Of a stretch of 35,933 bases of DNA, positions 23,655-31,924 are shown piece by piece. The DNA lies in the NCBI RefSeq assembly GCF_017873435.1, contig NZ_JAGGKG010000031.1, positions 1-35,933 on the forward strand, given 5' to 3'. Below the pieces are notes generated by a model that worked only from the letters and a program-made list of their open reading frames with translations, was not told the DNA's origin and did not search any database. Origin of the DNA: Paenibacillus turicensis. GTDB taxonomy: Bacteria; Bacillota; Bacilli; Paenibacillales; Paenibacillaceae. Both the position numbers and the translations under genes were made by a program. Numbering within the stretch: position 1 is the stretch's first letter; every line of letters starts with the position of its first letter.

Positions 23655-23679
23655 TGAACAGTTGTACGATAATTGTTCA
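23655..23679 (+). promoter_or_regulatory. Second TGAACA/TGTTCA inverted pair in the tetR leader
   Basis: TGAACA and TGTTCA arms are separated by 13 bp. The second arm ends 1 bp before the AAAGGAGA ribosome binding site. It is probably a second operator for the following TetR gene. Confidence 0.5.
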
Positions 23680-23696
23680 TAAAGGAGAGCTTACAC

Positions 23697-24239
23697 ATGA
23701 GTATTGACAGAAGAACACTTCGCACTCGTCAAGCCATAAGAGATGTATTCATAGACCTGCTTCAAAAGAAATCACTAAATAAAATTTCCGTTTCTGAAAT
23801 TACGAACGCAGCGAATATTGGTCGGGGGACTTTTTATTTACATTATGAGGATGTATATAGTTTGTATGAGCAGCTTGTTAATGAACTGCTAGAAAATTTA
23901 ATTACTTTGTTCCATCATGCCTATCCTGAAAAGGGCTCTAACAATTTTATGGTATTATCCCAAAAGCTTATCGATTATATAGCGGAAAATGCTTCACTCT
24001 TTCTTTTGCTCGTTGGCCAAGATAACGAGGGGAAAATGAATCAAAGACTCAAAAAAATATTCGTTGACCAAGTAATCGAGATCGAACAAATTGACAAATC
24101 AGATTTTACTAGTATTATAGAAACATCATTTACGGTATCCGGTATTGTTGGTGTGTTGACTGATTGGTTAATGGCTGGAATGGATATTGATAAAGAAGAT
24201 TTGACGGGGATTATTAATGAGTTGATTCAAAAATGTTAA
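23697..24239 (+). CDS. TetR/AcrR family transcriptional regulator
   Basis: A 180-residue regulator. The N-terminal HTH (RTRQAIRDVFIDLLQKKSLNKISVSEITNAANIGRGTFYLHY, split here over about residues 9-48) is of the DhaS/YxaF-like type with a TetR_C-type C-terminal half. The start at 23697 is chosen over an in-frame ATG at 23673 because AAAGGAGA (23681-23688) lies 8 bp before it. No co-directional partner is tightly linked, since 246 bp separate it from the hydrolase gene. Its targets may be itself and the divergent GNAT unit. Confidence 0.88.
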   Translation: MSIDRRTLRTRQAIRDVFIDLLQKKSLNKISVSEITNAANIGRGTFYLHYEDVYSLYEQLVNELLENLITLFHHAYPEKGSNNFMVLSQKLIDYIAENASLFLLLVGQDNEGKMNQRLKKIFVDQVIEIEQIDKSDFTSIIETSFTVSGIVGVLTDWLMAGMDIDKEDLTGIINELIQKC

Positions 24240-24284
24240 ATATTAATGGCGATGGCTCAACGTTAAAATAAGTGGTGAGGGAAA

Positions 24285-24425
24285 AGTAAATGACACTCAG
24301 AACAGAGGGTTGTTCCGCTAGCTGTTAAAACTGGATTTCATGTAATTTCATAAAAAAATAGGTAAAAATCCAGTTTTAAAGGCTACCATTTCATTGCTCC
24401 ACAATCCCTCTTTCCTCGTTCAGTA
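24285..24425. repeat. Long imperfect inverted repeat with perfect 14-bp core
   Basis: TTAAAACTGGATTT (24325-24338) and its exact complement (24366-24379) enclose a 27-nt AT-rich loop. Weaker complementarity continues outward: TAGC near 24318-24322 with 24382-24386, and AGAGGG with CCCTCT near 24304 and 24411. It could be a bidirectional terminator, a folded RNA or a MITE-like relic. There is no T run directly after the stem. Confidence 0.5.
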
Positions 24426-24485
24426 TCTCACTGAGGATTCAACACTACTTTTAAATCTGAGCCAACTTATTCAGGAGGGGAAAAT

Positions 24486-24977
24486 ATGGCGGATGTACTT
24501 GTTGTGATTGATATGCAAAATGGCGTTAATTCGGAAAGTGAACCTTTGTACAGGTTAGATGATGTTATTCATGGGATTAATGATCGTATCGCTAGTTATC
24601 GGGAACAGAATTTACCGATTATCTTTATTCAACATACAGGTGAAGGGTTACCTGTTGGAAGTAAAGACTTTGAAATTTTCGCAGACATCAATATAAGTGA
24701 CAGCGATATTTATGTTACGAAAACTCATGCAAACTCCTTTTTCCACACGACATTAAAGGAAGAACTAGACAAGCTAGGTGTGACAAGCATTGAGTTTTGT
24801 GGGGCACAAACACAATTTTGTGTGGACACGACCATTCGTTTTGCACATGGTTTAGGGTATTCTCTATTTATGAAGCAAGGATTACATACTACAACAGATA
24901 ATGATTTGTTATCCGCAAAAACGATTATGAAGCATCATGAGAGTCTTTGGAATCGCCGTTTTTTAACCTTTATATAG
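24486..24977 (+). CDS. Cysteine hydrolase of the isochorismatase family
   Basis: A 163-residue hydrolase. The catalytic triad is visible as D9 (VVIDMQNG), K79 (VTKTHANSF) and C112 (GAQTQFCVDTT), with the family cis-peptide region just before the cysteine. Members hydrolyse amides (nicotinamidase, ureidoacrylate amidase) or vinyl ethers; the substrate is undetermined. CAGGAGGGG lies just before the ATG. The protein is slightly shorter than most members, but all catalytic parts are present. Confidence 0.88.
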   Translation: MADVLVVIDMQNGVNSESEPLYRLDDVIHGINDRIASYREQNLPIIFIQHTGEGLPVGSKDFEIFADINISDSDIYVTKTHANSFFHTTLKEELDKLGVTSIEFCGAQTQFCVDTTIRFAHGLGYSLFMKQGLHTTTDNDLLSAKTIMKHHESLWNRRFLTFI

Positions 24978-25042
24978 ATTGGCTCTTATAGCTGTAACAT
25001 TTGCTATACAGTCAATTTTCACTTTTATTTATTGGGTAAGCC

Positions 25043-25372
25043 TTATCTGGTTCCATACATCATGATGAGCTTGCCCTCTTCTTTTGAAAGAGCAATATAA
25101 ATGACTCCGCCAAATGTAGTGTTATCCCCGAAATGATCCTGCTGTGTTAATCGGTCAGTATCTGCAAAATATAGCTCATATTTACCGATCAGCGTTTCAT
25201 CATCTATATTACGATGGACAAGACCGTATTGTATGGTCTTCTTTACGTTATAAACCTTACTTTTACTCTTCTTCTTCTCTTCAACCTCAACCGTAATTTG
25301 ATTCACACGAAGCTTATCGCGCTCGGCCTCTTGTGCTTCAAGCATCTGTTGCCACTTTTCCATATCACTCAT
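25043..25372 (-). CDS. Small hypothetical protein
   Basis: A 109-residue soluble protein with a highly charged, probably coiled N-terminal third (EKWQQMLEAQEAERDKL, EVEEKKKSKSK) and a beta-rich second half (YELYFADTDRLTQQDHFG, GGVIYIALSK). No known domain was recognised. The start at 25372 is preferred to an upstream ATG at 25405 because GAGGGGA lies about 6 bp before it. It is divergent from the ABC exporter operon. Confidence 0.6.
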   Translation of the reverse strand: MSDMEKWQQMLEAQEAERDKLRVNQITVEVEEKKKSKSKVYNVKKTIQYGLVHRNIDDETLIGKYELYFADTDRLTQQDHFGDNTTFGGVIYIALSKEEGKLIMMYGTR

Positions 25373-25493
25373 CCTGCTTCCCCTCACAATTGACTGTATT
25401 TGCACAAATTACTCATGCTCCCCTGCTACGATTACTATAAAATAACTGTTGTAAGCAAGCTATATTATATTTTAAAAGCAAGGAGCAGATCGC

Positions 25494-26390
25494 ATGTTAC
25501 TAAATCTAAAAGACGTATCCATACGTTATCATAAAGCAAATAAAAATGCAGTCACTGGCGTATCTCTTTCCATTGAGGAAAACAGCATTGTATCCATCGT
25601 TGGACATAACGGAGCAGGTAAAAGCACACTGATTCAAGCCATCATGCAAAATTTAAACTATGCGGGCTCAATTACATATGGATTCGATAAATATGAATTA
25701 TATAAATACATTAGAGTGCAGACTCAGACCTCTACGTTCGAAAAAAATGCAAAGGTAAAGGATATTATACAGCTTTACATTGAACTGCTAGATAGTCAAG
25801 AAACGGTGGATGAACTGCTGCAAAGTGTGCAAATGCTCCCCTTTAAAAATGCTTATCTTGAGAAGTTGTCTGGTGGGGAAAAACAAAAAGTTGCTGTATT
25901 ATTAGCAACGATCGGCAATCCGAAGCTTATTATTTTAGATGAGCTAACAACAGGACTTGATGTCATGTCTCGCAGAATGATATGGGATTTATTGAACAAA
26001 ATTCGCAAGGAAAAAGGGGTTAGCATTTTGTTGACAAGCCATTTCCTAGATGAGGTTGAATACTTATCTGATTATGTCATCGTGATGGAGCAAGGTACGA
26101 TCAAGCTACAAGGCACAGTGCGAGATATTATTGATAATGCTTTTGCGAAGCAAAAATTAGCCACCTGTCTTGTGGATTCAAGCTTTAGATTTACGACTCT
26201 GAAATATGCCTATAAACAGCAGAGTAATAAACTCATGATAGAGTACAAAGAAGACTATGAAAAAGATGTGTTTGATAACCTGAAAATTTGTGGTGGTTAC
26301 GATATCCAGTTACAGCAAAGAACGTTTGAAGATGCTTTTCTTAAAGTGATTGGATATGAGTTGGATGAGAAAGGGGAAACAAAATCATGA
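25494..26390 (+). CDS. ABC transporter ATP-binding protein
   Basis: A 298-residue ATPase of the drug/antibiotic exporter group. Walker A is GHNGAGKST (37-45), glutamines at 76-78 form the Q-loop, the signature is LSGGEKQ (125-131), Walker B is LIILDE (145-150) and the switch histidine is H183. A C-terminal extension of about 80 residues is typical of CcmA/NatA-type exporter subunits. AAGGAG lies 8 bp before the ATG. Its stop overlaps the permease start by 4 bp. Confidence 0.9.
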   Translation: MLLNLKDVSIRYHKANKNAVTGVSLSIEENSIVSIVGHNGAGKSTLIQAIMQNLNYAGSITYGFDKYELYKYIRVQTQTSTFEKNAKVKDIIQLYIELLDSQETVDELLQSVQMLPFKNAYLEKLSGGEKQKVAVLLATIGNPKLIILDELTTGLDVMSRRMIWDLLNKIRKEKGVSILLTSHFLDEVEYLSDYVIVMEQGTIKLQGTVRDIIDNAFAKQKLATCLVDSSFRFTTLKYAYKQQSNKLMIEYKEDYEKDVFDNLKICGGYDIQLQQRTFEDAFLKVIGYELDEKGETKS

Positions 26391-27172
26391 ATATACAAAA
26401 GAGACTATTCAGCTTAACAAAATATAATCTTAAACTGCTATTTAGAGATAAATCCTCTGTGCTTATGGCATTTCTCATGCCAATTGGATTTTATATTTTA
26501 TTTGGATATATGCTTCAAAATGTAGAGTTTAGCGGATCCGCATTATCCGATTTACTCGTTCCATTATACATCATTATTATTATAGGAAATGCTGTCATTA
26601 GTGTGTTTGGTGCATTTTATGTCCAAGCGAAAGAAAGTGGTAATCTGCAAAAGTTTAAGTTTATGGGTGTCAATGAGCTTTGCTTCTCAATTACGTTATT
26701 CATTGCTACATTCATATTTCAGCTTGTCGTTATTTTAGCTTTTGTTATATTCACTTATTTTTACAATGCTACAGTATTCCCAATGCAACATCTATTCCCG
26801 ATTGTTATTACTATTTTAGTAATTGAAATTTTCCATTTTGCGATTACGTTCTTTTTAACATCGATGCTAAGAAAGGCTTCGATATATAACCCAATTTCTT
26901 TAGCCTTTTATATGTTTCAAATGTTCCTTGGTGGCTTAACATTTCCGATCGAGATGTTCCCTCAATTCTTGCAAAAATTAGTTTATTATATTAATCCTAT
27001 CGTATATGGACGTAACGCCCTGCTGGCAGCTTGGACAAATAACCCAGCCATGGGAAACGTGGTTAAAGATAACTTAATTTTATTATGTATCTCCCTTGGA
27101 CTTGTGCTCGTCAGTATTGCCATCCAGCGCTTCATTTTCGCTCAGAAAACCTCGGCGGCGCTTGCGCATTAA
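26387..27172 (+). CDS. ABC-2 type transporter permease
   Basis: A 261-residue permease with six predicted transmembrane helices and the ABC-2 fold (RDKSSVLMAFLMPIGFYILF near the N-terminus, then LGGLTFPIEMFP and YYINPIVYGRNAL in the second half). With the preceding ATPase it should form a homodimeric exporter, for example of a peptide, lipid or antibiotic. It converges on the NarL-type response regulator gene with a 44-bp gap, which suggests but does not prove regulation by that two-component system. Confidence 0.88.
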   Translation: MNIQKRLFSLTKYNLKLLFRDKSSVLMAFLMPIGFYILFGYMLQNVEFSGSALSDLLVPLYIIIIIGNAVISVFGAFYVQAKESGNLQKFKFMGVNELCFSITLFIATFIFQLVVILAFVIFTYFYNATVFPMQHLFPIVITILVIEIFHFAITFFLTSMLRKASIYNPISLAFYMFQMFLGGLTFPIEMFPQFLQKLVYYINPIVYGRNALLAAWTNNPAMGNVVKDNLILLCISLGLVLVSIAIQRFIFAQKTSAALAH

Positions 27173-27216
27173 GAAATTAAGGCTAATGCCGTTGGGCTAT
27201 TGAATCATTTTATTTC

Positions 27217-27819
27217 TCAACGGTTATTAGCAAGCTTAATAATTCCAAGCTCAATCCCTTTTACGATAGCAGCCACAGTGGAATTCACCATGAGTTTGTC
27301 ATTAATAGACATGAGATGATTATTTACAGTGCGTCTACTAATGAATAATTTATCGGCAATTACTTGCTGTGTATCACCATTACTAGCATACTGCAAAATT
27401 TCCTTTTCGCGTGGGGTCAGCTCCTCAACCACATTCTCATCGCCATTTTCCATAAAGATGGTATGGCCTTGCTGAATTTTCCCAATATGATCAATTAAAT
27501 TTTCGACGGACATATTTTTATCTAAAAACCCTTTTGCCCCCATGCGTTTAGCTTCTGAATGGTACTCATAAAGGTTGTATCCGGATAGAAAAACCACCTT
27601 CATTTCAGGAAAATGGTATAACACTTCTCGGCAAACATCGAGTCCACTGTACGTTCCCATATGAATATCCAATAAAATTAAATCAGGCTGCTCTTGTTGG
27701 ATAATCTCTGTTATATTTTCTGGAGTCTGATAACAAATAAACTCGTCCACATAATTAGCCATTACAATCTCAAGGCTTTTAGCAAACAATTTATGGTCGT
27801 CAAATAATAGTATCTTCAT
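27217..27819 (-). CDS. NarL/LuxR-type response regulator
   Basis: A 200-residue regulator with a receiver domain (D51 in LILLDIHMG, the acidic pair FDDHK at the N-terminus, a lysine in GFLDKNMS) and a C-terminal LuxR-type HTH (LTPREKEILQYASNG, IADKLFISRRTVNNHL). Start 27819 is chosen because AGGAGA lies just upstream and MKILLFDDHK is the normal start of a receiver domain; a longer frame from 27888 lies inside the kinase gene. It overlaps the kinase gene by 20 bp, so translation is coupled. Confidence 0.92.
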   Translation of the reverse strand: MKILLFDDHKLFAKSLEIVMANYVDEFICYQTPENITEIIQQEQPDLILLDIHMGTYSGLDVCREVLYHFPEMKVVFLSGYNLYEYHSEAKRMGAKGFLDKNMSVENLIDHIGKIQQGHTIFMENGDENVVEELTPREKEILQYASNGDTQQVIADKLFISRRTVNNHLMSINDKLMVNSTVAAIVKGIELGIIKLANNR

Positions 27820-29608
27820 ATGTTCTCCTAGGTAGTTTGAGAGTAAATAATTTGTAGCTTTCCTGTTGTGTCCATTCAAAGCTACCACCGAGCATGCCTG
27901 CCTGGTGCTTTAAGCTTGAAATGCCTAAATGCTTAATTTGGGTCTCCATCTCTTCTTGCTTGATTGGTTTACCATCCTCTCGCATCTCCATAACCCACTG
28001 ATCTGTAGTATAAAGGTGTATCCATATATTTTGGGCCTCTGCATATTTACACGTATTAGCCAACAATTCTTGTAGCGTTCGATAAAATAAATAAGCGGTT
28101 CCCTCATCCATCTTCTCCATAATTTCATACTGAATATGCGGATTAGGAATTGCACCATATCGCTTACGCAATTCATCGATTAAGATGTGTATGTTACGTT
28201 CAAAGGTTAGATCTACAAGTGTAGATGGATAAATCTCATGCATTTGAGAGCGTATAGACTCATTCAGATCGGTTAACGTTTCTACCGCTAATTGCTGTAA
28301 GGCAGGTTGCTCCGTTGGTAATATCGCAACGATATTTTTGGTAGCAATAATATTTTGCAAAATATTATCGTGCAAGTAATAGGTGACTTCTTTACGGAAT
28401 TGTAGCTCCTTGCTAAAATTGCCACTTTGCTCAGCACTCATCACCTTTAGCTTCCTCACCAGCTCCCACTGATTAAGTCTCTCATTCACATAACGAGCTA
28501 ATGCATATGCCATGTAATATTGACGTGGGGTGTAACTCTGATGGGTATTCGTCTCATGAATACTCAGTAGTACATGCTCAGCGTATAGTTGCTTCTTCCC
28601 CTTTTCGATGACCTCACTAAAATTATGAAAGCAGCCGCTAGTATAAAGACATTCATTTTTATAAATAATTTGAACGCCATCATTTTGAAAAATATGTGCT
28701 AACTTTGAATCGAATCCAGACCAAAACAACTGTTGCTCCTGTTGTCCTAATGCATCCTCCCACTTTTCGAGAAACCAATTATCTAATTGATTTTGAACAA
28801 CCTTAAATTGTGCGTTTATCACCTTTTGTATAGATAGGCAAATGTATATAACAAGTACCGCGAAGCTAACGCTCATGCCGAAAAATGACCCCAACGTATT
28901 TTCTCCGTTATAAACCAACTTGTAGCTAGCAACAGAGTAACCTAATAATATAACTAACATCATTAATAAAAGAAGGCTTTTGCCATCAAGTACACGATAA
29001 AGAGACTGTTTAATCCCTGAGGATCCGACAAATAGTACATAAATTAAAAAGCTTGTTGGCAAGGTGAAAATTGTATTTTGCTGATAAGGTAATAAAGACG
29101 CTGAGGTGACCGCTAAAATCGCCAATATATGTAGTAACAAAATTATAGCCACATTCCATTTTTGCATTGCCCCCATTTTTGAATCAATTACCATCAAAAC
29201 GATGTATGCAGTGCAGGCTATGAATAAAAATGAAATATTTAATATAAATGCCATTAATATACTGGCGGATGCTACGCCAAAATAAAGGATTTTAGCCCAA
29301 TGCTTAACCGAGATTCGAATGGTGTAAATTATAGTAGCAATGATAAAAATAAGCCCTGCACTATAAAACAAATACGCAGAAATAGAGTACAGTAAAAACA
29401 TCCATAAAAAAATATGGATTGGCACATAATATTGTGGTTTAGCAAGATGAGTAAAAAATAAATATATACACAACAATAAGTTGCCTACCACAAATACAAA
29501 CAAATAATGCGGGAGTAGAGTAACCATTTTAGTCTGAAATAAGCAGGTCAGTATTAGCACTGTGGAATAAATAAAAAACAGCATTTTAGTGCTGATATGA
29601 TTATTCAC
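27800..29608 (-). CDS. Multi-pass sensor histidine kinase of the HPK7 (NarL-partner) type
   Basis: A 602-residue kinase. The N-terminal half (about residues 8-265) has eight or so hydrophobic helices, as in ComP-like sensors. The H-box is YYLHDNILQNI and the ATPase N-region is LLANTCKYAEAQ. The G-box is altered: a typical DDGxGF reads REDGKPIK, and the second glycine motif reads LGISSLKHQAGMLGG, so ATP-lid geometry may be unusual. The GTG start overlaps the GNAT stop by 8 bp, and the 3' end overlaps the regulator gene. It probably senses a membrane-active or peptide signal; this is inferred from the topology. Confidence 0.88.
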   Translation of the reverse strand: MNNHISTKMLFFIYSTVLILTCLFQTKMVTLLPHYLFVFVVGNLLLCIYLFFTHLAKPQYYVPIHIFLWMFLLYSISAYLFYSAGLIFIIATIIYTIRISVKHWAKILYFGVASASILMAFILNISFLFIACTAYIVLMVIDSKMGAMQKWNVAIILLLHILAILAVTSASLLPYQQNTIFTLPTSFLIYVLFVGSSGIKQSLYRVLDGKSLLLLMMLVILLGYSVASYKLVYNGENTLGSFFGMSVSFAVLVIYICLSIQKVINAQFKVVQNQLDNWFLEKWEDALGQQEQQLFWSGFDSKLAHIFQNDGVQIIYKNECLYTSGCFHNFSEVIEKGKKQLYAEHVLLSIHETNTHQSYTPRQYYMAYALARYVNERLNQWELVRKLKVMSAEQSGNFSKELQFRKEVTYYLHDNILQNIIATKNIVAILPTEQPALQQLAVETLTDLNESIRSQMHEIYPSTLVDLTFERNIHILIDELRKRYGAIPNPHIQYEIMEKMDEGTAYLFYRTLQELLANTCKYAEAQNIWIHLYTTDQWVMEMREDGKPIKQEEMETQIKHLGISSLKHQAGMLGGSFEWTQQESYKLFTLKLPRRTYEDTII

Positions 29609-30047
29609 GGTTCAAAACCATAACCAACTCATCATCTTCAAATGTATTGGTATCAACAAAACCTAATCTTTCATACAACTTTTTGGCTTTTTTATTTTCT
29701 GGTTCGATACTAATTTTAATTTGCTGTTCGGTGTAGCTCTTCCAGACTTCATCTATTATTAACCCTAGAGCTAACTTACCAAAGCCTTTGCCCTGATAGC
29801 GGTAATCAATCATATATCGCATGATCCAGAGTTCTCCTTCATCAATCCCATACATGACGAAGCCAACCATTTCATCATCCTCATAAATCGCTTTGGTTTC
29901 CATTGCAGGCATATATTTAGATTGAGCAATCGAGATCACATTGGAAGCGACAAACTGTTCATTAAGTGTAACCTCTCCATTTGTATTCGTAGTTAAAAAT
30001 GACGCTTTGACAACGTTATCTTTCGTTATTTCTTTTAAATTTATCAT
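29601..30047 (-). CDS. GNAT family N-acetyltransferase (diamine/spermine-type)
   Basis: A 148-residue acetyltransferase. The acetyl-CoA loop is DYRYQGKGFGKLALGLIIDEV, given here as the Q-x-x-G-x-G pattern near residues 82-88, followed by IEPENKKAKKLYERLGFVDT. The overall form resembles BltD/SpeG-like polyamine acetyltransferases. AAGGAGG lies about 9 bp before the ATG. It is the first gene of a three-gene operon with a sensor kinase and response regulator, overlapping the kinase gene by 8 bp, an unusual partnership. Confidence 0.85.
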   Translation of the reverse strand: MINLKEITKDNVVKASFLTTNTNGEVTLNEQFVASNVISIAQSKYMPAMETKAIYEDDEMVGFVMYGIDEGELWIMRYMIDYRYQGKGFGKLALGLIIDEVWKSYTEQQIKISIEPENKKAKKLYERLGFVDTNTFEDDELVMVLNRE

Positions 30048-30085
30048 AGCTCTTCCCCCTCCTTAAATCATAACGTAAACCATAT

Positions 30086-30115
30086 AAAAAAACGACAAGA
30101 ATTGGATTCTTATCG
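30086..30115 (-). terminator. Terminator of the alpha/beta hydrolase gene
   Basis: The arms at 30093-30102 and 30106-30115 form a 10-bp stem with one wobble pair and a 3-nt loop on the minus strand, followed by seven T residues. It ends transcription from the hydrolase before the GNAT operon. Confidence 0.83.
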
Positions 30116-30173
30116 TTTCTTATTGTTTCTTATCGCTGTTGAGTTGTTTCTTAGCTTATTTCCCCTATTTTGC

Positions 30174-31673
30174 TCATTGAGCTTTCTTTGTATATTCGGA
30201 GCTAAAATGTACCTCTGGATACTGGTTAGATGCACCATCTAGCAAGTGATTGTTCTCGCCTTTTAAATATTGATCAAAAAATGCTCCAACATAAGATCTA
30301 GTAATGTCTACGCTATGCACCGAATCCATTTCTTTTGAAAACAGTAGCGGTGAAACTAATGCAATGTCGGTGAAGCTTTGGTGATAAAAATGGTCTACCA
30401 CTAAGTAGTAGGTATCATTTGTGCTTTTTTTCATGACAGATTGTAAATCAGGTAAAAATTCTTCATAGGAAACAGCTTCCTTTACCCCTGAGTTCGGATC
30501 CAGACTTTGCTCTGTTTTGCCAGACATAATGTACATAAACGGTTGCTCTAGCCCCTTCTGAGAGACAGTGCCCCAAAATCCCCCCTCCAAGCTGACGCCA
30601 GCTTTAATTCGTTTGTCTTGTGCCATTGTCTCGACAGTGGTTGCCCCACCATAAGAGTGTCCAAACATACCAATCTCGTCTAGATTTAGACGGTTAGCAA
30701 ATACGCTGTCTTGTTTATTCCAAATTTCTAGCTGATCTAATATAAATTTAGCATCATTTGCTCGGATTCCTACGCCTTCCACATTGCTGTCATATAGCTC
30801 TTTCGAGGTATCAAATTCTGGATTTGGTATATAAAATGCATCTTTTCCATTGGCTAGCTCCACATGCGCGGAGGTGTACGGATGATCCATCCCAACCACA
30901 ATATAACCTCTGCTAACAAGCTCTTCAATGGCGGTCATACTTTGAAAACGTGTTGAACGAACACCTGGAGAAAATAAAACAACGGGATAACTTTGTTGTG
31001 TATCGGATAGCTTTGCATTAGCAACAACATGGGTCTCAATGAGTGAAACATGGCTAAATAATTGCTTTGGTAAACCAAACACTAAGCTAACAGCCTCACC
31101 AATTTGCGGTGGGAAAGACTCTCTTGCCTGTTGTTTTATTTCAGCCTTGTCCACTGGATACCAGACATTAATGGCAATCTCACGTTTAACATTCCCGGCC
31201 GGATCTCCATTTAGAGTCTCTGTCCGCGTTTCATCTGTTAAGTTTTTAGAAATGGTTCCTATTGCATAATCTCCGCTCGGCTCTGGCATTGTAAATATAG
31301 GTAGTAATGTGCTAAACACTGTAGAAGCTACAAGTAAGAGAACTAATACCAATGTCGCTAAGCTTTTTAAAGTAAGCTGTAAGGTTTGATTTGTTACTTG
31401 TTTCACTTCTCTTATTCCATTTGTAGGCTGTTCGTATTTAACTGTCTTATAAATAAGAGAAGACACCACGATTACTAAAACAACATATGCAGGGATCATT
31501 TGCACACGTACATGTTCAATTATGGCATGTAGTCCAAAAACTATGATCAAACTACTCAACATACCAACGTAAAGTTTCTTACCTTGTTTAAATTTGTTAC
31601 CTTGACTTCCCCATACAGCGAAAATTGAAGCCACGAGTAGAAGAAGAAGGCTAATTATTTCTAATATTCTCAT
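30174..31673 (-). CDS. Membrane-anchored alpha/beta hydrolase (PAF-acetylhydrolase/dienelactone hydrolase-like)
   Basis: A 499-residue protein. The N-terminal third has four hydrophobic segments (about 3-21, 37-53, 59-76, 103-127) and the rest is an alpha/beta hydrolase. The nucleophile elbow is GMFGHSYGG (S340), a probable oxyanion region is VVLFSPGVRS (231-240), and a histidine-rich region VVDHFYHQSF (near 425) could supply the catalytic histidine. It resembles platelet-activating-factor acetylhydrolase II-type esterases, so an ester or phospholipid substrate is plausible. It is preceded by a MerR-type promoter and has its own terminator. Confidence 0.82.
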   Translation of the reverse strand: MRILEIISLLLLLVASIFAVWGSQGNKFKQGKKLYVGMLSSLIIVFGLHAIIEHVRVQMIPAYVVLVIVVSSLIYKTVKYEQPTNGIREVKQVTNQTLQLTLKSLATLVLVLLLVASTVFSTLLPIFTMPEPSGDYAIGTISKNLTDETRTETLNGDPAGNVKREIAINVWYPVDKAEIKQQARESFPPQIGEAVSLVFGLPKQLFSHVSLIETHVVANAKLSDTQQSYPVVLFSPGVRSTRFQSMTAIEELVSRGYIVVGMDHPYTSAHVELANGKDAFYIPNPEFDTSKELYDSNVEGVGIRANDAKFILDQLEIWNKQDSVFANRLNLDEIGMFGHSYGGATTVETMAQDKRIKAGVSLEGGFWGTVSQKGLEQPFMYIMSGKTEQSLDPNSGVKEAVSYEEFLPDLQSVMKKSTNDTYYLVVDHFYHQSFTDIALVSPLLFSKEMDSVHSVDITRSYVGAFFDQYLKGENNHLLDGASNQYPEVHFSSEYTKKAQ

Positions 31674-31760
31674 TATGATTCTCCACCTTTATGTTTTATT
31701 ATTGACCAGCTAAAGCTGATTTTGGATGATTTACGACTGATACATTGTTTATCTAATAAT

Positions 31761-31792
31761 AGTATAAAGGTTGAAGTATACTTCAATGTCAA
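31761..31792 (-). promoter_or_regulatory. MerR-type promoter of the alpha/beta hydrolase
   Basis: On the minus strand a perfect TTGACA (31792 to 31787) and TATACT (31766 to 31761) are separated by 20 bp. The spacer holds the perfect palindrome TTGAAGTATACTTCAA (31771-31786). A long spacer filled by a dyad is the hallmark of MerR-family activation. No MerR gene adjoins it; the one in this window is 23 kb away. Confidence 0.8.
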
Positions 31793-31806
31793 GGTGCTAG
31801 ATAGAC

Positions 31807-31842
31807 AAAAAAAGAAGACTGGATTCCAGCCTTCTTTTTTTT
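31807..31842. terminator. Bidirectional terminator downstream of the DUF1295 gene
   Basis: CTGG-ATT-CCAG is flanked by AAAAAAAGAAG and CTTCTTTTTTTT, giving a long stem with A and T runs on either side. For the minus strand it ends the DUF2177/DegV/DUF1295 operon. Confidence 0.82.
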
Positions 31843-31924
31843 CATGTTTTATTCTGCTGTTTTTTCATATTTTTCATTGTTATTTTGTATGGTTCTCATT
31901 ATTGTTTTTCAAGTTTTTATATTT

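Noticed and set aside
24978..25042. TATAGC/GCTATA dyad between the cysteine hydrolase and the small hypothetical gene
   Set aside because: A 6-bp AT-rich stem without a T run is too weak to call a terminator or operator.
27173..27216. CCGTTG/CAACGG inverted repeat between the convergent permease and response regulator genes
   Set aside because: The loop is over 20 nt and no T run follows on either strand, so it was not called as a terminator.
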